DNA of 64,000 bases from Gnetum montanum (GCA_015680685.1 MNCI01026430.1:89787-153786); one strand, 5' to 3'. Counted from the first letter of the stretch, positions 22,948 through 36,510 are shown. The notes: generated by a model not told the origin, from the sequence alone. A program made the numbers and translations.

Positions 22948-23814
22948 TAAATATTTCAATCTTGAAATTGTCAAATTTTTCTAGAAGCTCTATTGTTTGC
23001 AGTTCTTAACCAATATTAACTAGCCAAATACAAGCTTGTATTTTATTGTTTACAAAGCATTTTGGTAGTTAAATAAGAGCATATTTTATGAAATTTCTTG
23101 TTAAGATTAGAGGGTTTGAGCAATTCATAATAGATTGAATTGGAATAGCTTTACTACGAAGTGTTTTCTCATGTTAATTTATCTTGCTTAAATGTTTGAT
23201 ATTCCACACTAATTTGCTTTCTTTTCTTTTCTTTTTCTAAAACCCATTGAATCGCACTCTATTTCTAGTTTTCCTATGGAACTTTCTCTTGGGGAAAATT
23301 AGGAGTAGACTGGCAGAATTGTGCTCAAGTATTTTTGTGAAATTTAATTTATTTCAAGTAATGTACTATAGGGACTATGTAGACTAAGTAATTTGACAAA
23401 ATAGGAATCTTTAACAACTCAAAGTATTTGAAAAAGCTAGCTAAATTTCTTTTATGATAGCTAATTACATTTTCATTCATAAACCCAAGCATATCAACAT
23501 TCATAACAATAAACACATACTCATGATTATTTCATTTCATAATCACTAAGTTTATTTGGAGGTATTTGGGCCTTAGTGTTGCTAGAAGACTAGAAAGCAC
23601 CTAAACCCTATTTGAAGAACACCTTTGCATCCCGTGACCCCAAAGCCATGAGACTAGAGGCGTCTAAGTGTTGGTGGTCCCAAATGGCCACCAATAGCAA
23701 GCAACCAAGGTTAAGGGTGAACTAGTCTTAGAACTAAGGGAACCTCAAGGCCAAGGTTCCCTAATCATTCACCAAAAGAACAACTAAGAGATCAAAGAAG
23801 AAGGACCAATTGGT
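22948..23814. other. Flank of element C, no gene seen
   Basis: AT-rich, no supported ORF. It continues the pre-insertion locus from 9335. Confidence 0.5.
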
Positions 23815-25560
23815 ACAAATTCCCTAGTTTTCCATCCTTACCATCCTCCTCATTGTTAATATTTGACAAGGGGGAACATGACCAAGTTTGAAAGAGAAAT
23901 GATCGAGGCCAAGATAAAGATGATAGAAGATTTCATCATTGATATGGAAGTAGGAAACATAGACAATGACAAGAAGAGGAGGATCATCATGAAAGAATGC
24001 ATAACAAGATACATCATAGGAGATATGGCCATGACAAGGACCATCATGAATATGATGACTATGATGAATTACTGCTTGCTACAAGAAGCATGATAAACAT
24101 TTCAAAGGTAGTTCATATTCCCACTAGAAATGAAAGGAATGAATCAAATGACTTGATATGAATAAAATATCTAAGTTTGAAGGAGGATACAATGTTGATT
24201 TGCAATATCATTTACAAGCCTTCCATGATGCCTGTTCCTTGTAGAGCATTGAGAATGAGTGGTAGAAGCTCAAACTCTTCCCTAGAACACTCATCAAAAA
24301 AGTTGAGATTTTGTACCATTATTTGGAGCCAAAATCTATCCATAGATGGAGTACAATGTTAGAACCATTTAATGATAAATATCAAACATACTTCAAGGTG
24401 TCTAACTTGAGAAAGCAAATTCAAGGATGGAAACAAGAGAATCACAAATCCCTTGATGCAGCCTTGGAAGGTATTACTCTCTTTTACACTGACACCAAGG
24501 CCATGGTTTCTCTCAAAGGGAACATTTTCACCACATAATAGATGGGCTAAAAAATAAAACCAAAGAGACTCTTGGGGTTTATGCCTAAGGAGATTGTCAA
24601 AAATGATAGCCCATCAGATCCACGCGCTTTTAATAAAGTGACCAAGGAAGAAGAAAAACTAAAAAAGAGAGAAAGTGCATAGGAGTATAACAAAGACCTC
24701 TTCATTCATAAAAGGGAGGTACATCTCTACGAGCTTGAGGAGGAAGCATCATTAGAGAAGGTTATACAAAGGAAAACCTTGCTGATTTAAAAATCTATCA
24801 TAGAAATATTGACTAAGGTGGATAAAATATAGGACTCCTTGAATGAGAAGTTTCAAACTGCTCTAAAAATTATGAAGAAGAAAATAAAGTAGGGGAATAG
24901 TGATAAGGATAAAAGGAGAGGAAAGGATGCAGGAAAGGACTACTATTAACAAAAAGGTAAGATTGCAATAGTTGATAAGTTGTAGATTTTGAAACAGAAG
25001 ATGAAGGTTGTAACATCTACCAATATGGATATTCTAAGAGATGTTGTCATGTACTATCACACTTGCAAGAATCTAGAGCTTATGCATTGAATTTGAAGTT
25101 TGCTAGGAGGTAACCACCCAAGAGATTGCCTTAGCCATAAGGTAATTATCGGCAATAGTTCCACTAATAACAATATTATCCAAGTGGAGTGCCACCTCAA
25201 TCTCAAGATTATTATCACTAATGACAAAACCCATTGTTGTGGGGGATGCCAGCACCAAGGCAGCAATATTCTTTCTGCTAATAAAACCTATATGGATGCT
25301 ATGTCCAACAACCTGTATCTCCTAGTGGCTCTACAAGCAATACTTATTTCTCCCATAACTAATATCTTCCTGAATATCATAGACATACTACTTCATGAGC
25401 TGAATCACCTTTAGCTTACACTCCTCATTATCCACCACAACACTCAACACCTCACACCTCTGCTTCTTTGCCACCTGCACCACTTATGCAAGGTAAGATA
25501 CCACCTCAGCCTTAACAATGTAATGCCACGTGGGTTGTGAACTTACAATCATATGAAAAT
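23815..25560 (+). pseudogene. gag: gag of element F (fragment)
   Basis: Collinear with gag of D from about 34030. Readable blocks: KFEGGYN near 24175, KLKLFPRTLIKK near 24268-24303, and 24311-24538 open (YLEPKSIHRWSTML, VSNLRKQIQGWKQ). The knuckle near 25010-25060 has lost its second Cys and its His. No LTR or PBS precedes it, so the 5' end is missing. It is the most eroded gag of the five elements with a readable core. Confidence 0.75.
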
Positions 25561-25759
25561 TCAAGTGGTTTTGAGCATAAACCATGAAAAAGGGCTTTCT
25601 TTAGACCTAATAGTCCACCTAAACCCCTGTAGGCATCTGTAGCTACTTATCATTCTCAAACTACCTTTGAGATAATCACTGAGCCGCCTTTAAACCAAAG
25701 ATCCTAAAATGTATACACTATCGTGTTAACTCTTGCAATTATGGACTGTATAAAGGTAC

Positions 25760-26410
25760 AAAATCTTTTTAGAACATGAATTAATCTTGGAAGTCCTCTA
25801 ATTTATTTGTAGATTGTAGGAAATGATCTGTGCAAGGCTTTACTACACTCAGGTTCCAGGGTAAATTTAACTTCCCAAGAAATGCACAAAACTTGGAATC
25901 CACCTTCACCAAAAAAATGTAATATCAGGTTAGAGCTTGCTAATCAATCCATCACTGTTTCCTTGGGATTGGTGGAGGATATTATGATTACCATTCAAGG
26001 ATGATCCTATCTAGCAGATTTCTTAATTATTCAAGTGGACAACTATAAGGGGAACTTCCAAATTATCATGGAAAGGACTTGGCTAAGCACAATTGATGTT
26101 AATTTAAGGATCAACAACCTTTCCTTGAAAACATCTAAGGAAAATGAATTTGGAAAGATTGAGAAGAAGATAGTTCCATGCATCATGTAATGTGACATAG
26201 GGTACCATTACATGTAGAAAATATGGCTGTAAAAAGCACATCCATTACAACATGGAAGAAGTATGCCAAAACAACAGATGTCGAAATATGCCTGTATGCA
26301 TCAATCAAAAAACAAGAGGGTATCCAATGGCTGACAATAGATGATAACTCCAATTCTACGATCTACATGGAACTAGCTGAGATCCTCACAAGTGCTACAT
26401 TTGACATATG
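25760..26410 (+). pseudogene. pol: Protease of element F; pol stops here
   Basis: Matches PR of C, D and E. The catalytic Asp codon is replaced by His (CAC at 25846-25848) before Ser-Gly-Ser. VSLGLVED (25955-25980) and SKENEFGKIEKK follow. Homology fades near 26410, before RT. The end may be an old deletion reaching the LTR-like sequence at 26811. Confidence 0.75.
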
Positions 26411-26810
26411 CCCTAAATGCTTTTTCTTTGGCATGGCTTCACTTAGGTTTATTGATGTTACCAAAAATTAAATGTCTGAATTGTTTAAATGGTGAATTGT
26501 ATGTTGGTGTAATGTAAGCATCATGTTTCCATATAAGTTTTAATATTTGCTTTACCAAAAATTATTCTTAAAATTAGCTCTTATGTTATCCATAGGGCTT
26601 ATTTTTTAAATAACATATATTTAGTTTTCATAATATTTTATTGCACAAAATTGAGCTTGCCTATAGTTAACTAAAGAGCATACATGATGCATTTTTGGAT
26701 TCGTGAGTGTTAATAATTATTTAATGGTTTATTTATTTGATGGTATCATCTATAAAGATTTTCATCAAGGAATTTATAATAAAGTGGTTAAATCCATAAT
26801 TAAGTTTGTA
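26411..26810. other. No gene seen
   Basis: AT-rich; no match to element blocks recognised. Confidence 0.4.
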
Positions 26811-27657
26811 TGATTGATTATGATATCTTAGATGCAATATTGTAGCTCAATATAAGATGTTGTAGATGCTATATAGTGGACCATAGCCATGCCTATAAAT
26901 ATGAGCCCATTATCATGTCAAACTTAACTTTTGGTCAATCCTTAGAAATACTCTTGGAGTTTCTTTTCAAAAGTTATAGTTAGTTGTGAATGCCTGCAGC
27001 GTGGTGATTTATAATTGTGGGACATCTTTACTCAAGTGGATTGTAGCTAGATGTATTTCATGGTCAAAAATAAAGATCAAGATTGCTTTTCATTAAAGCA
27101 ACATCTCACTTAGATTAGATTTAATTTCTTCTACAATTTACATTTCCTATGCAATTTATATTCCTATGTCATTTACATTTCAATGTCTATTAGGTACTTG
27201 ACAAAATAAGTATGGAAAATTTCTAGCACACAAGTATAATCATATGGTAACATAGTAGTGGGTAAGCTTGCTTTTCTTAGTAGCTAGTTACTTGGTAACC
27301 TTAGTAATTGTTATATTAGCCTACGACATGTTCGGCAAGTCAAGAATGGATGCTTATTATTGTTAGGCTAGAACAACTTTTCTTTCACATTATTCTTAGT
27401 TAATAGAATTTATATTCACTTTATTATGTCTTACCTTAGTACTTTAAGAGCCACTCAACATCATATAATCATATATCTCACTTAGAGTTAAACCATGTGT
27501 TTCGAACTTTGCTAACTCTAGGGAGAAGACAACGATCATGAACTTATCATCAAGTTGCTAGTATACATACATTGTATCATCCATAGATTACAATTTGGTT
27601 GCACATGTGCACTTGTGACTTGTATGGTTGAGTGTTGGAAACTCTCACCACTCATTA
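26811..27657 (+). mobile_element. Diverged LTR, family I-like
   Basis: Contains GATATCTTAGATGC motifs, CCTATAAATATGAGCCC (TATA, 26893-26909), GCAGCGTGGTGATTTATAATTG, ATAAAGATCAAGATTGC, degenerate CTTGGTAACC repeats, and the tail TATGGTTGAGTGTTGG...CACCACTCATTA, all in LTR order. The 5-base flanks do not match. It could be the 3' LTR left by element F or a solo LTR. Confidence 0.65.
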
Positions 27658-29666
27658 GCTAGGATCACATTTGAGAAATATATGGGTTGTGAGTCATGGT
27701 CTAGTTGTGTTCTAGTCGTGTCATGCATTATGTCAAGTCTCAAATGAGAGGATGACTATGGTTGAGCTATGATGTAGTTGTAGCATGAGTAATGAAAAAT
27801 GCAAGTTAGCCATAATCAAGTCACACTAGGTCCCAAGAATAGCTTATTTTGATTGAGGGGCTATAGGGTAAGCCATGAACCTTACATTGACAAACTTGCG
27901 ATGCGGGATGTAGGTCCATTATAAGCCACATTGAGGTCATACCTAGTATAAAACTAGATGACGTGGGAAGGATGAGAGCTACACTTGAATTGTAGTAGGT
28001 TAAAGATAAAATGTTTAATGAATAGGTACATGAATTAGAATCGATGGTGGTATAATAAGCATTATGTCAAGTTGGGTAAGTTTTGTAGATTAGATAAGGG
28101 CTCTAATATATGTATTTTTTATAAGCATCACAGGTTTGTGAAATTTATGTGAATGATTCCCATTTGTATAAATGATGTATTTCTAATGAAAATCACATGT
28201 TTGCAAGTTTTACATGAATGATTCTCATTTATGTATAGGGTGTGCTTTGTGCACTGGATGTATCAAATGTGTTTGTGTTAATAGTGTGTTGTGTGCAAAA
28301 TTGGAACATCTAGTACATCTGTTTTGATAATTGATGCAATGAATGTACTAGTACATGTGAGTATGTGATTATTGTTACACTTGTATGTGCTAAGGTATGA
28401 TGTTTAGTTACACATGATGTGTTAGTAACTATGATTATTATATGGAGTAGGCTATGCTTATGTCATAATTAATGATTTCTACATGAGTAGGTTGTAGTAA
28501 GTATGTTATAGTTATGTTGGTCCAAGGATGATGCATGTAACAAAGGTTACTTATGACCATTGATTGAAGTGATGCATTGAGATTATGTTATGATGACAAT
28601 GCACATAACATGGATTGCTTGTGACCATATGATAAGTAGAGTAAACATGAAGATGTGAACTTGTTGGAGTGATGCATTGAGATAATGTTATGATGACAAT
28701 GCATGTAGCATGGATCACTAATGACCTTATAACAAGTAGAGCAAACATGAGGGTAGGAATCAATTGGTGATGAGGTACCCTGGAGGAATTATGATGACTC
28801 TTGCTAGTTGCAATGATAAGACTTCTATCTCAAGCCTTATTCTAAGAGTAAGAGGGCATAGACTAGGCCTATGACTAGTACAAGATCTAAGTGCATTTAG
28901 TTATGCTCAAATCTATTCTCTGGAAGATTTGTAACCTAGGGTCACAAATGTGGAAACAAACATTAGCACTCATTATGGATTATGTAGTTGTGAAAAATAA
29001 TAAAAGACATGTAGGCACTGATAGTGACTTGAGTATACATGTCAACAATATCATGCTTACATTGAGTATCAATGTGTCAATAGCCTTAGGAAATATGTAA
29101 TTATCTATTGTGGGATAATGATTCCTTAGAGTCATTGGTTATCCATGTTGTGTCTACATGCTTATTGGTATTAGTTACTACAAATGAGCCTAGTTATGTT
29201 GTGTGCATGATATGCCTAATGAGTTGGTGAGCTATTATATACTAATGGCTATGATTTCTTGTGCTTGATAGAGATTTGGTACTTAGGATTGATGTTGTTA
29301 GTTGATGTGACTAGATGCACTATGGTTTGAGTGATGATCATGATATATTGCATGAAAAGTGCTAACCCTGTTGTAGGTTGCTTTGCATACCCCACATCTC
29401 TCCTCCAGCACAACATCAAATGCCTCATCCATATGGGATGTTCAAAGGCTCCTACTCAATCTTATATTGATTCTTTTATGTGCAAGTGATGGAGCTCGAA
29501 GCATAAGAGACTAACAGCCTAAGAGAGGTAATGCAAGGTTTTGATCTATGCTCATTTTTCTCCTATTACATGTATTTATGAGAGATATAGACTTGTTTGT
29601 TGATGGTGCTAGTTTGAATAGCCTATGAACTATACTACTTTGTACAATGTATGATATATATTATAT
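27658..29666. other. Unassigned repeat-like region
   Basis: No coding homology recognised. Rich in ATG/CAT-containing short repeats, with one clear 100-bp tandem duplication (28569-28768). The small ORFs here look like chance. Confidence 0.4.
28569..28768 (+). repeat. 100-bp tandem duplication
   Basis: Units 28569-28668 and 28669-28768 both begin GTGATGCATTGAGAT and share TATGATGACAATGCA and AAGTAGAG-AAACATGA. A partial, more diverged unit precedes them from about 28527. Confidence 0.8.
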
Positions 29667-29674
29667 TATGATAG

Positions 29675-29856
29675 AACAATGAGGTGTTAGCATAGTGGTA
29701 AGACTTTTGATTTGAAAGCTCCAAGTTATGGGTTCAATTCTGGTGGACAATGCTTAGTTATAAAGTTTTAATTGGACTATATATCTTAGGGTGTACCTAT
29801 ATTACAATTATTTCAAGGTTCCAACATCCCCCTCCCCTCCTTCCCCTCCTTCTTTA
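29675..29856 (+). mobile_element. tRNA-derived SINE-like unit
   Basis: Box A-like TAGCATAGTGGTA (29688-29700) and box B-like GGTTCAATTCT (29731-29741) are spaced as in tRNA genes. A tRNA gene is unlikely because no acceptor stem closes after box B. The 3' end is a C/T-rich run. Candidate target duplication TATGATAG at 29667-29674 and 29857-29864. It differs from the other two SINEs in this window. Confidence 0.6.
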
Positions 29857-29864
29857 TATGATAG

Positions 29865-30478
29865 GATATGTGTGCCAACCTTATTATTTGATAGTATATG
29901 ATAGGTGTGCCTAATGAATAATATAGAAATTTACTACCCTGATGTTGTATAATCTTATGGACTTATATATGTATGTATGCAAAGTAGTGTTAATTTGATA
30001 TTCTTATTCCATGCTTTGGCTTGTTTATATAAGAGATTTTATGGAGTGATTTATAGCTTTTTGATGTGTTGTTCAATTTACTCATTGCTTATCATGCATT
30101 TACTTCAATGTTATGCTAGAATATGGTTTCCACTTGAGCTTGGCTTGGGTCAGTCATGTATAGTATTACAATAAAGTAAACTCCATACTTATCTATCAAA
30201 TTAAATAATTTGTAATGGATAAATTTATTCAAATAATTTATATTCTTAATTATGTTTAAATTTATGCAATATTCAATGAATTGCAGAAAAAGGTTTTTAT
30301 GATTCAAGTTTTTCAAAGTTTAATGTATTTTAAAAAAATTGTATAAAATTATTGAATATAAACAAAAAAAAGAAAAATTTTAAAATTTTCAAGTTAATAA
30401 ACATGTGATGCAATATTTTGCTAGTTTTTTTATAAAAATTTATTGAAGGGCAAGGTTTCATATCAAATTCATACACTG
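29865..30478. other. AT-rich stretch, no gene seen
   Basis: Long A and T runs at 30330-30450; no element block recognised. Confidence 0.4.
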
Positions 30479-30486
30479 ATGAAAAA

Positions 30487-30670
30487 AGGATCATTACCTA
30501 GAGCCATAATACTCATCTAGTTAAGTGGGCTCCTAGGAGGGTTGGTAGATGATCAAAAGCCTAACCTCATAGAGTGGCTATGCCCAAGATTGAATCCAAG
30601 TCTTCAACTTGAGAAATGAGCATGTTACCATCACTTTAAAAGAGAGTTCCTTGGCCCCCTTCACAAGTAC
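30487..30670 (-). mobile_element. tRNA-derived SINE, copy 1
   Basis: On the minus strand a box A-like TGATGGTAACATGCTC is followed by box B-like TTGGATTCAATCTT at tRNA spacing, then TAGGCTTTTGATCATC and a final CCTTTTTTC. The unit matches 62765-62943 along its length. Possible 8-bp duplication ATGAAAAA at 30479-30486 and 30671-30678. Confidence 0.65.
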
Positions 30671-30701
30671 ATGAAAAATTGAAATGCAAAACATCATTAT
30701 T

Positions 30702-30726
30702 GGAAATGGAAATGGAAATGGAAATG
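30702..30726 (+). repeat. (GGAAAT)4 microsatellite
   Basis: Four perfect hexamer units next to the SINE. Confidence 0.9.
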
Positions 30727-32409
30727 CTTAATTATGTGAGACCATAAAGGGTATATAGAACACACAAAAATATTTTTAAAAGGGTATCATTACTATTAAG
30801 TAAAGAGCCTTTTTCAATAAGCATTTATTGCTTGGTACGCTTTCCATTAAACATAACACCTTTTTCCATGACATTTCATGGTTACTTTACTAGGACCTAC
30901 TTAAAGCTACGACCTTATCGCTACTAGATTGTGACTTTATTGCAACCAAACCATTAATTTGATAGCAACTGCAAGTGCACTCCTATTACTAGGTTAATTC
31001 CAATTGAAACTACCACTACAAGTCCACCATCATTCTATTGTGAATAAGCCATCATTTTGATAGGTGCAAGTGCACTGCTAGGGGATCACAAGTTGCATAC
31101 TTTCAAACTATGACATAAATAGACTATAAGTTGTTCATTAATCATCAGATTCAATTGGACTTTTTACATGGTGAGTGCTACCTAGGTGTGAGTTTAATGT
31201 GTCCTAATCATGAGCTTAGAATTAACTCTAATGTTAAAACATTACGAATTCAACCAATGAAGTTAATGTTAAAACCCTCACAAATAGAAATGAAAATTAT
31301 AGAAATTGATAGAATTCTATAGTTATCATAGAATCTCAAATCTAGACTTGAAAATTTAATTAACATCATATAAACTCTAGATCTATCAAATCAACATGCT
31401 AGATCATAAAGCAACAATAACCTAAAATACTTGATTTAAAAGGAAAACTTATAATATAATCCTTCTTGGATAATTTGTTGCCTTGGTTACCAATACCTAA
31501 AAATCCTCTCCACATGTTCACTCCTAATGTAGATCTACTACCTACTTCTACTTATAATCATTCCACCTTGTATTATCATTTAAGTTTGCTGATCCGAGTC
31601 TCTGTTGAATGTCAAATACATCTAATGAACCAAAGATATAGTATTGATAGGATTAAGATCTTGCTCCTATGGTTGGCATGAGGCTCCAATTGTTGACATG
31701 AAACTTCAATAGTTAACATGAAACTTTGTTGGGTATAAGGCTTGAAATTGACCTAATTCTTTATTGACCACAAGACTTCTCTTGACATGAGACTTCATTA
31801 ATCAACTAAGATATATTTAAGCATATTGAGGAGTGTTAATTTGGTAATCACCTAGCAACTATTGGTTTACTACATATCTAACACACTACAACCTTAGCTA
31901 ATATGTTACACTACATCTTTATCCAACTATCATCTTATCCTTATTACATCTCATGACTCCATCATCTCACAATCATGATAAGATAAAAATTAAGACAAGG
32001 TCAATATGATAAAAACAACATGATAAAGATAACATGACTCATTACTTTAAAGGATAATGTGTATAAATTATGCTTGTTTAGGTATCCTCATGTTTTACAA
32101 CGAGTTATTATATTCCATGATACTTGACTAAATATTCTTAAAAGGTTAGTGGATATTTGAAATAACATAGTTAATCATAATCCTAATAATATTAATTATT
32201 GATAGCACATAAACCAACAATTACAACTAGACACCACTAAAATACCCAAATATTATCAATGTACTAACTAAAAGTTTGAATCACATGCACTAGACCAAGA
32301 TATCTTATGGCATACCACTTATTACTAAGGTTACTTAAGAGGGTCTAAGTTAAGCATGTTACATCAATAAAACTACATCCAAAGTATGATTTGAAATTGA
32401 TTTACTTAT
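30727..32409. other. No gene seen
   Basis: AT-rich. A degenerate repeat of about 20 bases (TTGACATGAAACTTCAAT-like) recurs at 31675-31800. No coding homology recognised. Confidence 0.4.
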
Positions 32410-32414
32410 ATATG

Positions 32415-33296
32415 TGATGAAATGTAGTTTGTTGCGTTGACTAGGCCCTGTCGATGCAGTCTACTGTGTCGACTAGGCCTCATCGACGTAGGGGTCTATC
32501 CTAGCCTATAAATATGTGCTCACCAACCACATTTATGGCATCAGATTTCATAGTAGCAGTAGAGTTCTTACAATTTGTTTAGTCAAAAGTTAAAATATTT
32601 TTCTTGAGTGCTTGCAACAGGAGTCATTGAGTGTCCAAATCTTTATTTGAGCATTGTTGTACTTGAACACGACAGTGTGTGCAGTAATAAAGATGAACTT
32701 CTTGATAAACCTTGTAGCATTTTGGATAGTTTAAATGTTTCATTTATGCATTCAATATATTCAGTTATTTATTCAATATTTTTCAGTAATTAAGTTGATT
32801 AAGCTAATTAAGCAAGATAAGCTAAATAAAGTAAATACATAAGTACGATAGCTTTGAACATAGCATGTATTCGCTTGATAATCCTAGCAATGTTATTGTT
32901 TGGTGCACCCAATAGCGTAGCGCTTAGTAACCTTGTAGTGGATACGTGGGCTAAGGACGTGTATGGAAGGTTGGAATGGATGCTTATGTTAGGATTAGTT
33001 AGAGACCAATTAGTTAGTTAATTCAGATTAGTCATTAAATTACTCTATATCTCTCTCTTTAAGCATCCAAAAACGTAAAACATAAAATGATAAAAATCAT
33101 ATGCCTTGATTTCACTTAACCATACCTTTGTACTTCACAAGTGTAATCGAGAATACAATGAATGACCTTAGGGCAAGATTTACTTTCTAGAAGACTAGTG
33201 CACTGAAAACTATAAAGTCCACAAAATTCGACCGGATGACACATGAACGCTTTGTGATTTGTATGGTTGGACATAGGGGTACCTCCTCGCTGATCA
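32415..33296 (+). mobile_element. 5' LTR of element D
   Basis: Starts TGATGAAATGTAG and ends CGCTGATCA. U3 has GTTGACTAGGCC and GTCGACTAGGCC motifs; TATA CCTATAAATAT is at 32505-32515. Followed by an almost intact PBS. Confidence 0.9.
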
Positions 33297-33297
33297 T

Positions 33298-33315
33298 TGG
33301 CACTGTTGCTAGGGA
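33298..33315 (+). other. Primer-binding site of D (tRNA-Asp)
   Basis: Fourteen of 18 bases match the complement of the tRNA-Asp 3' end. All four differences are C to T or G to A, at the three CpG sites of the intact sequence. Confidence 0.8.
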
Positions 33316-33449
33316 CTTTGTTTGTTGAAACATGCAGTATCTAGGATTAGTGAACATTATTAATATCATTGGATGAACCAAAGGTCAACATCACTCTCGA
33401 ACGACATCCAATTACAAAAGCACATTGAAAATTTTATTTGTTTTGCAAA

Positions 33450-35960
33450 ATGTCTTCTTCTTCTCATAGGCATGAAGATGTCAAATCATCGATCTCATAG
33501 GACTGCAAAGTGGTATATACTCATCCAAATGAGTATGTACTGGACTTCACCTTCATCCTACATCAGGATGAATAGTTGCGATGGTGTGATATGGAGGGCA
33601 ACATCATATTGCCCCTTGATCGATCTATGCCCTAGATGTTGTTTCAAACCCTTAAAAAGTTGGACATATTAGATCTTCACAAGGAATACATTGTGAATGA
33701 TCATGACACTTGGGACTACCATCCCACTAAAACACAATGCAAGCGAGATTGATACCAGGTGAAGCACCATAAGTTTATGAAGGGGAAAGATTTCACTAAT
33801 CCCTTGTTCCTCCTAAATCAAGATGACAATGAGGATCCTTCCTTTAAATATTTTCAACATGAAGATTCTCCACCCCTTATTGTTGGTAATGAGGGTTTGA
33901 CCTTGAACCTATGATCCACTATTCATAAACTAGGTTTGGAAAAAAGTGACAGTCAAGGTAGGGACTTAGGTAAACATCAAAATATTAAAGGATCTAAGGA
34001 TGGTAGTTGTAATGAACAAAGAAGTGGTGGCGAACACTACGATGGTGGTGGTCCACCTTCCTCTTCATCCAATTTTGAACATTCCTCTTCATTTGTTAAT
34101 TTCATTAAAGCCACTATCAAAATAATCATGATGAAGGTGATCAACAAGACAACAATGACCGTTAAGGCTGTCAAGAATGCAAAGGTGGTAGGAACCATCA
34201 TTGGCGTCATCAATGCAATGATGATGATGAATCTCTATTGGCAACTAGAAGTATGGTTAACATTGTAGAGGTAGTTAAAATTCCAACCAAGCACATGAAA
34301 GATAGTTGGATCAAGTGCTTAGACATGAAAAATATCCTAAGCTTTGAGGGGAGATACAACTCTAATCCATAAACACATCTACAAGCTTTCCATGATGTCT
34401 GTGCCTTACAAAACATTGAAAATGATTGGCAGAAACTCAAGCTTTTCCCCAGGATACTCATCAAGGAAGCTAAAACTTGGTACTGGTTCTTGGAGTTGGA
34501 ATCCATTCACCAATGGAGTACAATGTTAGAGCTATTTAATGATAAATACCAAACGTACTCTAGGGTGTCTAACCTGAGAAGGCAAATCCAAGGTTGGAAA
34601 CAGGGAACACATGAACCCTTGGATGCCATCATTGGCAAATGCTATTCACTATTACATTGATATCATGGTCATGGCTATTACCAAAGGAAATAAATCCACC
34701 ACACCATAGATGGGCTCGTAGTTGAAATTAGAATAACTCTTTGGGTTTATGCTCAAGGGAGATTATTTGAATTAAGAGCTCATCAAATCCAAAGGCTTAT
34801 AGAGTAGGTAGTAAAAGAAGAAGGTGAGTTACAAAAAAGGGAAAGTGTGGAAGAGTATAATAGTGACCCTTCCATTTGGAAAAGAGAGGTTCGATTTTGT
34901 GACGAGGAGGAGTCACCACTTGATGAAGTGATGAACAGGCAAACCTTACCTATTCAAAAATCTATTTTTGATATTTTGGCAAAGGTTGATAAATCATAGA
35001 ACTTTTGGATGAAAATTTACAAATTTCTATGAAGATTGCTAAAGCATCCAAAGAATAGAATAGTGATAATGAACATAGGAGATAAAAAGAAGCCAAACGT
35101 GCCTATTAGAGAGGTAAGGGCAAAGTTGTTGCTGTTGAGGAAGTTGTGGAGACAGACTCTGAAGATGATGTTGGTTGTGACATCTATCAATACAAACATC
35201 CAAAGGGGTGTTGCCTTATGGTGTTACACTTACAAGAGTCTAGGGTATACACATTAAATGGTTGACTAGCACGTAGGTAAGCACCCAGACGATTGTCTTA
35301 TCCTCAAGGCAAGCTAAGGCAGTTCCAAACACAACAACAAGCTTACTATGGAAGTAGAGCTCCACCACAATCATATGAACAATACCAATAGTGGCACCAA
35401 CCAAAATTGTATGGAATGCCACCACCAAGGCACCGATACCCTTATAAGCAACTAGATCCATATGGGTACTACGTTTAACAACCTATTTCTCTGAGAAGTT
35501 CTGCAAGCCATGCCTCATTTCAGCATCACTATTAACCTCTAGAGTACCACTGAACACATTTACCATCCACTCGGGGAGAGAACCCATATCCATACCACCC
35601 TCCATATTTTTTTGCACCAATCCCTCCACCCTTAACTCAATTACCTCCTACTCCATCCATGCAGGGAGAAATTCCTTCACAGTTATAGCAATGCAATGCT
35701 ATGAGGGTTGTATACTTACAATTGATTTTTCTGCGAAGTGGTTTGGATAATTGATCCAGGAAATGACCCTTGTTCCAACCCAACAGTCCTCCTAAACCAT
35801 CACAACCTAATGTGGTTGGTTGCCCTACATCTCTAACACCCTCATTCTCTACATCAAATGCCTTCGAGTGCCTTTCAAACTAAACATCGCCTTGGATTCG
35901 CATAGTGATTTTAACTCATGCTGTTTCTAATTGGATCAAGGCTAGCAATCTTCCCATGAA
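33450..35960 (+). pseudogene. gag: gag of element D
   Basis: ATG at 33450 (MSSSSHRHED). N-terminal block HPNEYV-DFTFILHQDE near 33515-33575; an acidic, Ser/Gly-rich linker near 33930-34100; the central gag domain at about 34330-34640 (FEGRYN, LKLFPRILIKEA, VSNLRRQIQGWKQ); the YAQGRLFELRAHQIQRL stretch at 34745-34800; the knuckle region at 35178-35215 has Tyr for the second Cys. A Pro/Tyr/Gln tail runs to about 35960. Ten or more stops and shifts. Confidence 0.85.
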
Positions 35961-35964
35961 AAGA

Positions 35965-36510
35965 TCTAACTTAGGAAGTCCACTCATTTACCTATAAATT
36001 TCTGGACATAAGCCATGCAAGGCTCTTCTTGATTGTGGTTTTGATGTCAATGTCATCTCTCATGACATGTACAAGGCATGGAACCTATCACCTCTTAAGA
36101 AGAGCAATATCCTTTTAGAATTGATAGACCAGTTAATCACTATTCCCTTGGGATTAGTGAAGGACATTATGACCACAGTTAGTGGGTGGTCCTATCCTAT
36201 CAATTTTTTGGTGATCAAGATTGACAACTGCAAAGGTGACTTCCCCATCATTATGGGAAGGGCTTGGTTAAGCATGGTTGATGCACGTATGGGCATAAGG
36301 GACCTCTTCTTAGAAATCTCCAAGGAAAATGAATTTGGAAGGTTAGAGAAGAAGCATATTCCATGCATTGCATATAGCGATATGGGTGCAATTGTGTGCA
36401 AAAGATTTGGTCCATCAAAAATACATAAATTAAAGCATGCAATCAGTGTGCACAAGAAACAAATATTCAAAGGTGTCTGTACACAATAGCCATAAAATAG
36501 GAGGGCACCC
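35965..36510 (+). pseudogene. pol: Protease of element D
   Basis: Open at 36067-36489. The active-site turn reads Asp-Cys-Gly-Phe (36031-36042), altered at two positions from retropepsins. Conserved IPLGLVKD, FPIIMGRAWLS and LFLEISKENEFG blocks follow. Compared with C and E this copy keeps the catalytic Asp. Confidence 0.8.

Noticed and set aside
29681-29750. A tRNA gene
   Set aside because: Box A and box B are present but no acceptor stem or closed cloverleaf follows; a SINE fits better.
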